This document shows positions 18,027 through 26,038 of a stretch of 64,000 nt of DNA, piece after piece. The translations under genes and the position numbers were made by a program. The stretch is from Streptomyces echinatus (GTDB lineage: Bacteria; Actinomycetota; Actinomycetes; Streptomycetales; Streptomycetaceae), in NCBI RefSeq assembly GCF_014203595.1, contig NZ_JACHJK010000018.1, forward strand, positions 106,690-170,689, in the 5' to 3' direction. Numbering within the stretch: position 1 is the stretch's first letter; every line of letters starts with the position of its first letter. The notes under the pieces are model-generated. The model saw nothing but the letters and a program-made list of their open reading frames with translations. It ran no database searches and had not been told where the DNA came from.

Positions 18027-18191
18027 ATGAACGGTCTGTCGACCCTCCTGATCGTCGTCGGCCTCTTCCTTGCCGGCGGCATCGTCTCCTTCGTGAAGCA
18101 GAAGATGCCCACGAGCCTCATCGTGCTGCTCTCCATCGGCGCGGGCATGTGCCTGGTCGCGGGCGTCCTGCGGCTGGAGGTGTGGAATTGA
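18027..18191 (+). CDS. 54-residue two-helix membrane microprotein inside the his operon
   Basis: The ORF starts 3 bp after the hisB stop and its stop overlaps the hisH start by 4 bp. The product has two hydrophobic segments (about residues 4-21 and 28-47) separated by a basic turn, KQKMPTS, and ends LRLEVWN. That is a helical hairpin with the loop probably cytoplasmic. Tight spacing on both sides and clean codon usage argue that it is translated. It has no enzymatic features. It might couple hisB and hisH translation or act as a membrane protein in its own right. I do not know a characterised homologue. Confidence 0.75.
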   Translation: MNGLSTLLIVVGLFLAGGIVSFVKQKMPTSLIVLLSIGAGMCLVAGVLRLEVWN

Positions 18192-18826
18192 GCGACAAGA
18201 AGGTCGTGGTCTTCGACTACGGCTTCGGCAACGTCCGTTCCGCCGAACGCGCCCTCGCGCGCGTGGGCGCCGACGTCGAGATCACCCGTGACTTCGACCG
18301 GGCGATGAACGCCGACGGCCTGCTCGTGCCGGGCGTCGGCGCCTTCGCCGCCTGTATGCGCGGCCTGCGCGACGCCCGCGGCGACTGGGTGGTGGACCGC
18401 CGGCTGTCCGGCGGGCGCCCGGTCATGGGCATCTGCGTCGGCATGCAGATCCTGTTCGCGCGCGGCATCGAGCACGGTGTGGAGGCCGAGGGGCTGGACG
18501 AGTGGCCCGGCACGGTCGAGCCGCTCCAGGCCGACGTCGTGCCCCACATGGGCTGGAACACCGTCGACGCCCCGGCCGGCTCGCAGCTGTTCGCGGGCCT
18601 GGACGCCGATGCCCGCTACTACTTCGTGCACTCCTACGCCGTCCGCGACTGGCGGCTGGAGACCCACAACCCGTTGATCGAGTCGCCCAAGGTCACCTGG
18701 TCGACGCACGGCGAGCCGTTCGTGGCGGCCGTGGAGAACGGCGCCCTGTGGGCCACCCAGTTCCACCCCGAGAAGTCCGGCGACGCCGGCGCCCAGCTCC
18801 TCACCAACTGGATCGGAACCCTGTAG
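18188..18826 (+). CDS. hisH: Imidazole glycerol phosphate synthase, glutaminase subunit
   Basis: This class I glutamine amidotransferase delivers ammonia to HisF. The 212 residues include the nucleophile Cys83 in GICVGMQIL and the His-Glu pair in TQFHPEKSG. HMGWN is a HisH hallmark. The start is a TTG, chosen because GGAGG lies 7 nt upstream; the in-frame GTG at 18182 would leave only 1 nt of spacing. It overlaps the upstream microprotein gene and is followed by priA after 3 bp. Confidence 0.95.
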   Translation: MSDKKVVVFDYGFGNVRSAERALARVGADVEITRDFDRAMNADGLLVPGVGAFAACMRGLRDARGDWVVDRRLSGGRPVMGICVGMQILFARGIEHGVEAEGLDEWPGTVEPLQADVVPHMGWNTVDAPAGSQLFAGLDADARYYFVHSYAVRDWRLETHNPLIESPKVTWSTHGEPFVAAVENGALWATQFHPEKSGDAGAQLLTNWIGTL

Positions 18827-18829
18827 ACC

Positions 18830-19552
18830 ATGGCCACGCTCGAACTCCTCCCCGCCGTCGACGTCCGCGACGGCCAGGCCGTCCGCCTCGTCCACGGCGA
18901 GTCCGGGACCGAGACCTCCTACGGCTCGCCGCTGGAGGCCGCCCTCGCCTGGCAGCGCTCCGGCGCCGAGTGGCTGCACCTGGTCGACCTGGACGCCGCG
19001 TTCGGCACCGGTGACAACCGCGCGCTGATCGCCGAGGTGGCCAAGGCGATGGACATCAAGGTGGAGCTGTCCGGGGGCATCCGCGACGACGACACCCTCG
19101 CCGCCGCCCTCGCCACCGGCTGCACCCGGGTCAACCTCGGCACCGCCGCCCTGGAGACGCCCGAGTGGGTCGCCAAGGTCATCGCCGAGCACGGCGACAA
19201 GATCGCCGTCGGCCTGGACGTGCGCGGCACGACCCTGCGCGGCCGCGGCTGGACCCGCGACGGCGGCGACCTCTACGAGACGCTGGCGCGCCTCGACAAG
19301 GAGGGCTGCGCCCGCTACGTCGTCACCGACATCGCCAAGGACGGCACCCTCCAGGGCCCGAACCTGGAGCTGCTGAGGAACGTCTGCGCGGCCACCGACC
19401 GCCCGGTCGTGGCCTCCGGCGGCGTGTCGTCCCTGGACGACCTGCGCGCCATCGCCGAGCTGGTACCCCTCGGTGTCGAGGGCGCCATCGTCGGGAAGGC
19501 GCTGTACGCGAAGGCGTTCACCCTGGAAGAAGCACTGGAGGCCACCTCTTGA
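18830..19552 (+). CDS. priA: Bifunctional phosphoribosyl isomerase (HisA and TrpF activities)
   Basis: The 240-residue TIM barrel sits where hisA belongs. In Streptomyces and Mycobacterium this enzyme, PriA, isomerises both ProFAR (histidine pathway) and phosphoribosyl-anthranilate (tryptophan pathway). Catalytic acids are Asp11 in LLPAVDVRDG and Asp171 in TDIAKDGT. The phosphate-binding loops ELSGGIRDD and VVASGGVSS are present. No trpF lies with the trp genes in this window, in keeping with dual function. Dual activity is established for the family and not visible in sequence alone. It is 3 bp from hisH and 16 bp from the RidA gene. Confidence 0.93.
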   Translation: MATLELLPAVDVRDGQAVRLVHGESGTETSYGSPLEAALAWQRSGAEWLHLVDLDAAFGTGDNRALIAEVAKAMDIKVELSGGIRDDDTLAAALATGCTRVNLGTAALETPEWVAKVIAEHGDKIAVGLDVRGTTLRGRGWTRDGGDLYETLARLDKEGCARYVVTDIAKDGTLQGPNLELLRNVCAATDRPVVASGGVSSLDDLRAIAELVPLGVEGAIVGKALYAKAFTLEEALEATS

Positions 19553-19568
19553 AAAAGGACACGGTGTC

Positions 19569-19964
19569 ATGACGTCCGAAGCCGTACGGCGGGTGCAGAG
19601 CGGAAGTCCCTGGGAAGAGAGCTTCGGATTCGCACGCGCCGTCGCGGCGGGTGACCGGGTGCTGGTGGGCGGTACGACGTCCTTCAAGGGCAACGTGCTG
19701 TACGGGGAGGGCGACCCGTACGAACAGGCCAAGGTGGCCTTCACCAGCGCCCTGGAGGCGATCGCGGAGTTCGGGCTCGGCGTCGAGTCCGTGATCCGTA
19801 CGCGCATGTACCTGTCCCATGTGCGTGACGTGGACGCCGTCGGCCGGGCCCACAAGGAGCTGTTCGACTCCGTGCGTCCGGTCTCGACCCTGCTGGTCGT
19901 GGAGGGGTTCGTGGATCCGCGCATCCTGGTCGAAGCAGAAATCGAAGCATTCAGAGGAGCCTGA
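19569..19964 (+). CDS. RidA/YjgF family protein (enamine/imine deaminase)
   Basis: The 131-residue protein is a full-length RidA fold. The conserved arginine lies in SVIRTRMYLSHVRD, and the C-terminal ridge is VEGFVDPRILVEAEIEAF. RidA proteins hydrolyse reactive 2-aminoacrylate and related imines released by PLP enzymes. Here it is embedded between priA and hisF, 6 bp from hisF, so it is co-expressed with HisC. A protective or intermediate-clearing role in this pathway is inference. AAAGG about 10 nt upstream supports the ATG. Confidence 0.9.
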   Translation: MTSEAVRRVQSGSPWEESFGFARAVAAGDRVLVGGTTSFKGNVLYGEGDPYEQAKVAFTSALEAIAEFGLGVESVIRTRMYLSHVRDVDAVGRAHKELFDSVRPVSTLLVVEGFVDPRILVEAEIEAFRGA

Positions 19965-19970
19965 GCAGTC

Positions 19971-20726
19971 ATGACCCTGGCGGTCCGAGTCATCCCCTGC
20001 CTGGACGTGGACAACGGCCGGGTCGTCAAGGGCGTCAACTTCCAGAACCTGCGCGACGCGGGCGACCCCGTCGAGATGGCGAAGGTGTACGACGCCGAGG
20101 GCGCCGACGAGCTGACGTTCCTGGACATCACCGCGTCCTCGGGCAACCGGGAGACGACCTACGACGTGGTGCGCCGCACCGCCGAGCAGGTGTTCATCCC
20201 ACTGACGGTCGGCGGCGGCGTCCGCACGGCCGAGGACGTGGACAAGCTGCTGCGGGCGGGCGCCGACAAGGTGGGCGTGAACACCGCCGCGATCGCCCGT
20301 CCCGACCTGATCCGGGAGATCGCCGAGCGCTTCGGGCGTCAGGTGCTGGTCCTCTCGGTGGACGCGCGGCGCACCGGGTCGGGCTCCTTCGAGGTGACCA
20401 CCCACGGCGGTCGCCGCGGTACCGGCATCGACGCCGTGGAGTGGGCGCACCGGGCGGCCGAGCTGGGCGCCGGCGAGATCCTCCTGAACTCGATGGACGC
20501 CGACGGCACGAAGGACGGCTACGACCTGGAGATGATCGCGGCGGTGCGCAAGCACGTGACCGTCCCGGTGATCGCCTCCGGCGGCGCCGGCAAGCTGGCC
20601 GACTTCGCGCCGGCCGTCGAGGCGGGCGCGGACGCGGTGCTGGCCGCGTCGGTGTTCCACTTCGGCGACCTGCGGATCGGCGAGGTGAAGGAGACGCTGC
20701 GCGGGGCGGGTCACCCCGTCAGATAG
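19971..20726 (+). CDS. hisF: Imidazole glycerol phosphate synthase, cyclase subunit
   Basis: HisF closes the imidazole ring using ammonia from HisH, producing IGP and AICAR. The 251-residue TIM barrel has catalytic Asp12 in RVIPCLDVDNG and the second acid in VLSVDARR. Phosphate loops are LTVGGGVRT and VIASGGAGK. It ends the operon that starts with hisD; a strong hairpin follows 20 bp after the stop. Confidence 0.97.
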   Translation: MTLAVRVIPCLDVDNGRVVKGVNFQNLRDAGDPVEMAKVYDAEGADELTFLDITASSGNRETTYDVVRRTAEQVFIPLTVGGGVRTAEDVDKLLRAGADKVGVNTAAIARPDLIREIAERFGRQVLVLSVDARRTGSGSFEVTTHGGRRGTGIDAVEWAHRAAELGAGEILLNSMDADGTKDGYDLEMIAAVRKHVTVPVIASGGAGKLADFAPAVEAGADAVLAASVFHFGDLRIGEVKETLRGAGHPVR

Positions 20727-20745
20727 CAGCCGGGCAGCAGCCATG

Positions 20746-20775
20746 GAGAGCCCCGGCCAATGGGCCGGGGCTCTC
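20746..20775 (+). terminator. Hairpin terminator ending the his operon
   Basis: A perfect 13-bp stem, GAGAGCCCCGGCC with GGCCGGGGCTCTC, closes on a 4-nt loop 20 bp after the hisF stop. There is no T-run. Confidence 0.8.
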
Positions 20776-20788
20776 TCGTGCCCAGATA

Positions 20789-20832
20789 CGAAAGGGAAGT
20801 TGCGCAAAACTTATTGCGCAACTTTTCTTTCG
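20789..20832. promoter_or_regulatory. Large palindromic operator upstream of the ArsR-type regulator
   Basis: AAGTTGCGCAA (20797-20807) and TTGCGCAACTT (20814-20824) are perfect arms around AACTTA. After a 2-bp mismatch they continue as CGAAAG and CTTTCG, so the symmetry spans 44 bp. TTGCGCAA, itself a palindrome, occurs twice with centres 14 bp apart. TAGCCT (20837-20842), a likely -10, lies just downstream and 6 nt before the ATG. This looks like the autoregulatory site of the regulator at 20849. Confidence 0.65.
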
Positions 20833-20848
20833 CATCTAGCCTCGGATC

Positions 20849-21436
20849 ATGCCGAGCGAAGAGAACCGCACGATCACGGACGTGGGCACGCTGAAGGCCT
20901 TCGCCCACCCCCTGCGCGCGAACCTGTACCGCCTGCTCTGCGTGGAGCGCGTCGCCACGGCGTCCCAGCTCGCCGAGCACGTGGACGAGGCCGTGTCCCT
21001 GGTCAGCTACCACCTGCGCAAGCTCGCCGGGCACGGGCTGATCGAAGAGGCGGAACCGCAGACCGGCGACGCCCGGGAGCGCTGGTGGCGGCCCGCCTCG
21101 GCCGGCGTGACCATCCGCAGCGCCGACTTCCGGGAGGAGCCGGAGAAGGCCGCGGCCCACCTCGCGGCCACCCGCCTCTTCCACGACCAGCGCACCGACC
21201 GCTACCGGCGCTACCTGGACGAACGCCCCGCGTGGAGCGCCGAGTGGAACACCGCGGCGATGGACAGCGAGTCCTGGATGCGGCTGACCCCGGCGGAGCT
21301 CACCGCACTGAAGGAAGAACTGCTGGCGCTGCTGCGCCGGTACGACGAGCAGGGCCGGGCCGCCGAAGCCGAGGGCGGGACCGAGGAGCGCGAGAACGTC
21401 GCGCTGTTCACGTACGGCTTCCCCTTCCGCGTCTGA
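20849..21436 (+). CDS. ArsR-type winged-helix transcriptional regulator
   Basis: The 195-residue protein has an N-terminal winged helix-turn-helix (about 10-75: TLKAFAHPLRANLYRLL, then ATASQLAEHV and VSYHLRKLAGHGLIEE). A ~110-residue C-terminal helical domain probably senses a ligand. No ArsR-type metal cysteines are visible; the only Cys is in the HTH region. It is followed 21 bp later by an MFS pump, and a large palindrome overlaps its own promoter. A repressor controlling itself and the pump is the likely arrangement. The promoter spacing suggests a leaderless message. Confidence 0.85.
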   Translation: MPSEENRTITDVGTLKAFAHPLRANLYRLLCVERVATASQLAEHVDEAVSLVSYHLRKLAGHGLIEEAEPQTGDARERWWRPASAGVTIRSADFREEPEKAAAHLAATRLFHDQRTDRYRRYLDERPAWSAEWNTAAMDSESWMRLTPAELTALKEELLALLRRYDEQGRAAEAEGGTEERENVALFTYGFPFRV

Positions 21437-21457
21437 CCGAGTCCGAGAGGCCCCTCC

Positions 21458-22711
21458 ATGACCGCCACCGCCACGGCCCCCGCCGCCGCCACCACCGGTG
21501 ACCGCCCCGCCCACCGTGACCCCAACGTCCTGCGCTGGCTCGGCGCCTACACCTCCTCGATGCTCGGCGACAGCGTCTACTACCTCGCCCTGTCCTGGGC
21601 CGCCGTCCAGGCCGGCAGCCCCGCCCAGGCCGGCCTGGTGATGTCGGCCAGCGCGGTGCCGAGAGCCGTGCTGCTGCTCGGCGGCGGAGTGATCGCCGAC
21701 CGGCTCGGCCCGCGCCGCGTCGTCATCGGCAGCGACGCCGTACGCTGCGCCGCCGTCCTCGCCGTCGCCGCCCTGCTCTACCTCACCAGCCCCGGCCTGT
21801 GGCCGCTCGCCCTGCTGGCACTGGTCTTCGGCACCGTCGACGCCGTGTTCATGCCGGCCGTGGGCGCCCTCCCGGCCCGGATCACCGGCAAGGGCCAGCT
21901 CGCCCGCGTCCAGGGCATGCGCGGCCTCGCCATCCGGTTCTCCAGCGTGGCCGGCGCCCCGCTCGGCGGCCTCGGCGTGGCGATGGGCGGCGCCCCCCTG
22001 GCCTTCGCCCTGGCCGGCCTGCTCATCGCCGTCTCCGTGCCGCTGCTGATCTCCGTCCGCATCGGCGACCGGCCCGCCGACCAGGGGGCGGCCACGAGCG
22101 GCACCGCGTGGAACGACCTGAAGGCCGGCCTGCGCTACATCCGCGGGCACCGCGTCCTCGCCCCGCTGATGCTGGCCATCGCCCTCGGCGACCTGGGCTT
22201 CGTCGGCCCGCTGAACGTCGGCCTGACCCTGCTCGCCGACCGGCGCGGCTGGGGCGCCTCCGGCATGGGCTGGATCCTCGCCGGGTTCGGCGTCGGCGCG
22301 GGAGCCGCCTCGCTGCTGCTGGCCGTCCGGGGCCGGGTGCCGCGGGCGGGGCTCGTCACCGGATGCGCGTGCGCCGTGGGCTCCGTGGCCATCGGGGCCC
22401 TCGCCTTCGTGCCGAGCCTGGCCGCCGCCGTCGGCACGGCCCTGCTCGTCGGCCTGCTCGCCGGGCTCAGCGGCGCACTGTGCGGGGCCCTGCTGCAGAC
22501 CCAGTCCGACCCGGCCTACCTGGGCCGCGTCACCGCCGTCTCCAGCCTCGTCAGCCTCGGCCTCACCCCGCTGAGCATGCCCTTCGCGGCCGCCGCGATC
22601 GGCGCCTTCGGGCTCGGCCCGGTCTACGCCGTCAGCGCCGCCGTCTGCGCACTCGGCGGGGTCGTCGTCCTCGCCGTGCCGGCCCTGCGCCGCGCCGAAC
22701 TCCCCGGCTGA
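21458..22711 (+). CDS. MFS transporter, probable efflux pump
   Basis: The 417-residue protein has about twelve hydrophobic segments. The MFS motif A is visible as GVIADRLGPRRVVI between helices 2 and 3. A polar Ala/Thr-rich N-terminal tail of ~30 residues precedes the first helix. It is in one operon with the ArsR-type regulator, which suggests inducible drug or metabolite export. The substrate cannot be deduced. It is convergent with the following gene, 25 bp away. Confidence 0.88.
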   Translation: MTATATAPAAATTGDRPAHRDPNVLRWLGAYTSSMLGDSVYYLALSWAAVQAGSPAQAGLVMSASAVPRAVLLLGGGVIADRLGPRRVVIGSDAVRCAAVLAVAALLYLTSPGLWPLALLALVFGTVDAVFMPAVGALPARITGKGQLARVQGMRGLAIRFSSVAGAPLGGLGVAMGGAPLAFALAGLLIAVSVPLLISVRIGDRPADQGAATSGTAWNDLKAGLRYIRGHRVLAPLMLAIALGDLGFVGPLNVGLTLLADRRGWGASGMGWILAGFGVGAGAASLLLAVRGRVPRAGLVTGCACAVGSVAIGALAFVPSLAAAVGTALLVGLLAGLSGALCGALLQTQSDPAYLGRVTAVSSLVSLGLTPLSMPFAAAAIGAFGLGPVYAVSAAVCALGGVVVLAVPALRRAELPG

Positions 22712-22736
22712 CGGCCCCCGCCGACGGCGCGGCCGC

Positions 22737-23372
22737 TCAGATGCCCAGCTGCCGGGACTCGTGCAGCCGGGTGATCGCGTCCGCGTCCCCGTCCAGATCC
22801 ACCCTGGCCACGTCCTGCCGGCCGTACGCGAACATCAGCAGCTCCGAGGGCTCCCCGGTCACCGTGACCACCGGGGTGCCGCGGTGCGCCACCACGGTCT
22901 GGCCGTCCGGACGGCGCAGCACCAGGCCCGTCGGCACGCTCCGGCCCATCAGCCGGGCGGCACGCTCCAGCCGGGACCACAGCGCGTCCTGGAACACCGG
23001 GTCCAGCTCGCGCGGGGTCCAGTCCGGCTGCGCGCGGCGGACGTCCTCCGTGTGGACGTAGAACTCGATGATGTTGGCCGCCTCGTCGACCTGCTTCAGC
23101 TGGAAGGGCGAGAAGCGCGGCGGGCCGGTACGGATCAGCTGGATCAGCTCCTCGTACGGCTTCGCGGTGTAATCCGCCATCACCTTCTCCAGGCGCGGCG
23201 CGAGCGGTTTGATCAGCGTGCCCCCGGCCGCGTCCGGGCGGCGCTCGCGCACGATCACATGTGCCGCCATGTCCCGGGTGCGCCAGCCCTCGCAGAGGGT
23301 CTCGGCGTCCGGTCCGACGGTTTCCAAGAGGTCGGCGAGCAGGAGCCGTTCACGCTTGGCGAAGGTCGACAT
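22737..23372 (-). CDS. TIGR03085-type protein (DinB/maleylpyruvate isomerase-like fold)
   Basis: The 211-residue protein has the N-terminal four-helix-bundle pattern of the DinB/MDMPI superfamily. FAKRERLLLADLLETVGPDA and WRTRDMAAHVIVRERRPDA supply the conserved His for a metal site, and NIIEFYVHTEDVRRA follows in the next helices. The actinobacterial subgroup is known as TIGR03085. The reaction is unknown; mycothiol-dependent chemistry is known for relatives. It is divergent from hisI. Confidence 0.8.
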   Translation of the reverse strand: MSTFAKRERLLLADLLETVGPDAETLCEGWRTRDMAAHVIVRERRPDAAGGTLIKPLAPRLEKVMADYTAKPYEELIQLIRTGPPRFSPFQLKQVDEAANIIEFYVHTEDVRRAQPDWTPRELDPVFQDALWSRLERAARLMGRSVPTGLVLRRPDGQTVVAHRGTPVVTVTGEPSELLMFAYGRQDVARVDLDGDADAITRLHESRQLGI

Positions 23373-23442
23373 GCTGTCAGCCTACGACCAGGTAACGAGT
23401 CCGCGCACTGGACGCGGCACCGGCCCGGCCGGTCCCGCGCGG

Positions 23443-23448
23443 CACAAT
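23443..23448 (+). promoter_or_regulatory. Candidate -10 (CACAAT) for leaderless hisI transcript
   Basis: CACAAT lies 7 nt before the hisI ATG at 23456, and there is no Shine-Dalgarno sequence. This matches the spacing expected if transcription starts at or next to the start codon. Confidence 0.4.
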
Positions 23449-23455
23449 GGCATCC

Positions 23456-23857
23456 ATGACCAGTACGACCGGTACCCCCCGGCCCAGCAGCCTCGCCCCG
23501 GAGATCGCCGCGCGGCTGAAGCGCAGTGCCGACGGGCTCGTCCCCGCCATCGCCCAGCAGTACGACACCGGAGAGGTGCTCATGCTCGGCTGGATGGACG
23601 ACGAGGCGCTGCACCGCACGCTGACCACCGGCCGCTGCACCTACTGGTCCCGCAGCCGCCGCGAATACTGGGTCAAGGGCGACACCTCCGGCCACTTCCA
23701 GTGGGTGAAGTCCGTCGCGCTGGACTGCGACGCCGACACCCTGCTGGTCAAGGTCGACCAGCTGGGCGCCGCCTGCCACACCGGCGCGCGCACCTGCTTC
23801 GACGAGGACGTTCTGCTCAAGGACTCGGATTCCGCCGTTCCGGCGTCCGGTCAGTAA
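23456..23857 (+). CDS. hisI: Phosphoribosyl-AMP cyclohydrolase
   Basis: This enzyme opens the purine ring of PR-AMP in the third step of histidine synthesis. The 133-residue monofunctional enzyme, with no HisE domain fused, carries the metal-binding signature CDADTLLVKVDQ followed by GAACHTGARTCF. Earlier conserved blocks are GEVLMLGWMD and TYWSRSRREYWVKGDTSGH. The start at 23456 is preferred to ATG 23447 because the upstream ATG would overlap the probable -10. It is separated from the main his operon and placed 11 bp before trpE. Confidence 0.95.
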   Translation: MTSTTGTPRPSSLAPEIAARLKRSADGLVPAIAQQYDTGEVLMLGWMDDEALHRTLTTGRCTYWSRSRREYWVKGDTSGHFQWVKSVALDCDADTLLVKVDQLGAACHTGARTCFDEDVLLKDSDSAVPASGQ

Positions 23858-23868
23858 GGTCAGCCGCC

Positions 23869-25347
23869 ATGGACCTCGAGACCTTCCGCAAGCTGGCCAC
23901 CGACCGTCGTGTCATCCCGGTCACGCGCAAGCTCCTCGCCGACGGAGACACCCCGGTCGCGCTGTACCGCAAGCTCGCCGCCGAACGCCCCGGCACCTTC
24001 CTGCTGGAGTCCGCGGAGAACGGCCGGTCCTGGTCCCGGTACTCCTTCGTCGGGGTCCGCAGCGCCGCCACGCTCACCGCGCGGGACGGACAGGCCCACT
24101 GGCTCGGCACCCCGCCCGTCGGCGTCCCCACGGACGGCGACCCCCTGAAGGCCCTGCGCGCCACCCTCCAGGCCCTGCACACCCCCCACCAGGAGGGCAT
24201 GCCGCCCTTCACCGGCGGCATGGTCGGCTATCTGGGCTACGACATCGTCCGCCGGCTGGAGAAGATCGGCCCCGGCGAGCGCGACGACCTCCGGCTCCCC
24301 GAGCTCACCATGCTGCTGACCAGCGACCTCGCCGTGATGGACCACTGGGAGGGCTCGGTCCTGCTGATCGCCAACGCGATCAACCACAACGACCTGGACA
24401 CGGGCGTCGACGAGGCGTACGCGGACGCCGTGGCCCGGCTCGACGCCATGGAGGCCGACCTCACCCGCGCGGTCGCCCAGCCGCCGGCCGTGCTGCCGCC
24501 GTCCGAACTGCCCGAGTACACCGCCCGCTGGGGCGGCCCCGACTTCCAGCGGGCCGTCGAGGACGTCAAGGAGCGCATCCGCGCGGGCGAGGCCTTCCAG
24601 GTCGTGCCCTCCCAGCGCTTCGAGACCCCGTGCACGGCGAGCGCCCTGGACGTCTACCGGGTCCTGCGCGCCACCAACCCCTCGCCGTACATGTACCTCT
24701 TCCGCTTCGACGGGTTCGACGTCGTCGGCTCCTCCCCGGAGGCGCTGGTGAAGGTCGAGGACGGGCGGGCGATGGTCCACCCCATCGCCGGCACCCGGCA
24801 CCGCGGGACCACCCCGCAGGAGGACCAGGCCCTCGCCGAGGAACTGCTCGCCGACCCCAAGGAGCGCGCCGAGCACCTGATGCTGGTCGACCTCGGCCGC
24901 AACGACCTCGGCCGGGTCTGCGAGCCCGGCTCGGTCGAGGTGGTCGACTTCATGTCCATCGAGCGCTACTCGCACGTGATGCACATCGTCTCGACCGTCA
25001 CCGGCAAGGTGGCCGCCGGCCGCACCGCCTTCGACGTGCTCACCGCCTGTTTCCCGGCGGGCACCCTGTCCGGCGCCCCCAAGCCCCGCGCGATGCAGAT
25101 CATCGACGAACTGGAGCCCTCCCGGCGCGGCCTGTACGGCGGCTGCGTCGGCTATCTGGACTTCGCCGGCGACTCCGACACCGCGATCGCCATCCGTACG
25201 GCCCTGCTCCGCGACGGCACGGCCCATGTCCAGGCCGGAGCGGGCATCGTCGCCGACTCCGACCCGGTCGCGGAGGACCAGGAGTGCCGCAACAAGGCGG
25301 CCGCGGTGCTGCGGGCGGTGCACACGGCGAACCGCCTGGGGCGGTAG
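23869..25347 (+). CDS. trpE: Anthranilate synthase component I
   Basis: TrpE converts chorismate and ammonia to anthranilate. The 492-residue protein has the tryptophan feedback-site motif LLES in the N-terminal domain. Chorismate-binding blocks follow: PIAGTRHRG, AEHLMLVDLGRNDLGRV, and FPAGTLSGAPKPRAMQII near the C-terminus. The glutaminase partner TrpG is not in this window. The ATG lies 11 bp after hisI with AAGG 8 nt upstream, so histidine and tryptophan genes share a transcript here. A hairpin follows the stop. Confidence 0.95.
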   Translation: MDLETFRKLATDRRVIPVTRKLLADGDTPVALYRKLAAERPGTFLLESAENGRSWSRYSFVGVRSAATLTARDGQAHWLGTPPVGVPTDGDPLKALRATLQALHTPHQEGMPPFTGGMVGYLGYDIVRRLEKIGPGERDDLRLPELTMLLTSDLAVMDHWEGSVLLIANAINHNDLDTGVDEAYADAVARLDAMEADLTRAVAQPPAVLPPSELPEYTARWGGPDFQRAVEDVKERIRAGEAFQVVPSQRFETPCTASALDVYRVLRATNPSPYMYLFRFDGFDVVGSSPEALVKVEDGRAMVHPIAGTRHRGTTPQEDQALAEELLADPKERAEHLMLVDLGRNDLGRVCEPGSVEVVDFMSIERYSHVMHIVSTVTGKVAAGRTAFDVLTACFPAGTLSGAPKPRAMQIIDELEPSRRGLYGGCVGYLDFAGDSDTAIAIRTALLRDGTAHVQAGAGIVADSDPVAEDQECRNKAAAVLRAVHTANRLGR

Positions 25348-25362
25348 GGCGCTTCTCATAGC

Positions 25363-25390
25363 AACCCCGGGTGACGCTTCGCCCGGGGTT
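25363..25390 (+). terminator. Hairpin after trpE
   Basis: AACCCCGGG (25363-25371) pairs with CCCGGGGTT (25382-25390) around a 10-nt loop, 15 bp after the trpE stop and before the next gene's own probable promoter (GATAGT, 25394-25399). Confidence 0.65.
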
Positions 25391-25408
25391 CAGGCGATAG
25401 TGGACTAC

Positions 25409-26038
25409 GTGACTGCCGTACCTCACCCCCGCTCCGAAGCCGCCGCACCCGCCCGGTCCGGCCGGCGGAGCCTCGCCGTGGCCCTTCTGTCCGGTGCGCT
25501 CGGCGCGGCCGTGACGCTGCTCGCGACCCGGCAGCGCTGGGCGGAGGGCACCGCGACCGTGGCCGGCGGCGCGTTCCCGCTGACCGCCAAGGGCAGCGAC
25601 GTCACCGGCGTCCCAGCGGCCCTCGCCATAGTGGGCCTCGCCGCGCTCGTCGCCGTCTTCGCCGTCCGCAGGGCCGGCCGCCTCGTCGTCTCCGGGCTCC
25701 TCGCGCTGTCCGGTGCCGGGATCGCCGCCGCGGCCCTCATGACCGCCTCCGACGGCTCCGCGCTGGACGACAAGGCCGCCAAGGTCAGCGGCGACACCTC
25801 CGCCACGGTGCACGCGCTCGGCCACACCGGCTGGCCCTACGTCGCGGCCGTCGGCGGGCTGCTGATCCTGCTCGCCGGACTGCTCGCCCTGCGCTACGGC
25901 AGCCTGTGGCCCGCGATGTCCGGCCGCTACGAGCGCGGCACCGCGGGCCCCCGGCGCACGGCCCGCCCCGCCGACCCGGAGCGGCCCGAGGAGATCTGGA
26001 AGGCCCTCGACCGGGGCGAGGACCCGACCGGCGCCTGA
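25409..26038 (+). CDS. Trp-biosynthesis-associated membrane protein
   Basis: The 209-residue protein has four hydrophobic segments with the motif LLATRQRWAEG after the first helix. This motif and the gene position identify the actinobacterial tryptophan-operon-associated membrane family (Trp_oprn_chp/TIGR02234). Its function is unknown. The C-terminal tail is polar and ends EEIWKALDRGEDP. The GTG at 25409 has no ribosome-binding site, but GATAGT lies 9 nt upstream, suggesting leaderless expression. Confidence 0.85.
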   Translation: MTAVPHPRSEAAAPARSGRRSLAVALLSGALGAAVTLLATRQRWAEGTATVAGGAFPLTAKGSDVTGVPAALAIVGLAALVAVFAVRRAGRLVVSGLLALSGAGIAAAALMTASDGSALDDKAAKVSGDTSATVHALGHTGWPYVAAVGGLLILLAGLLALRYGSLWPAMSGRYERGTAGPRRTARPADPERPEEIWKALDRGEDPTGA

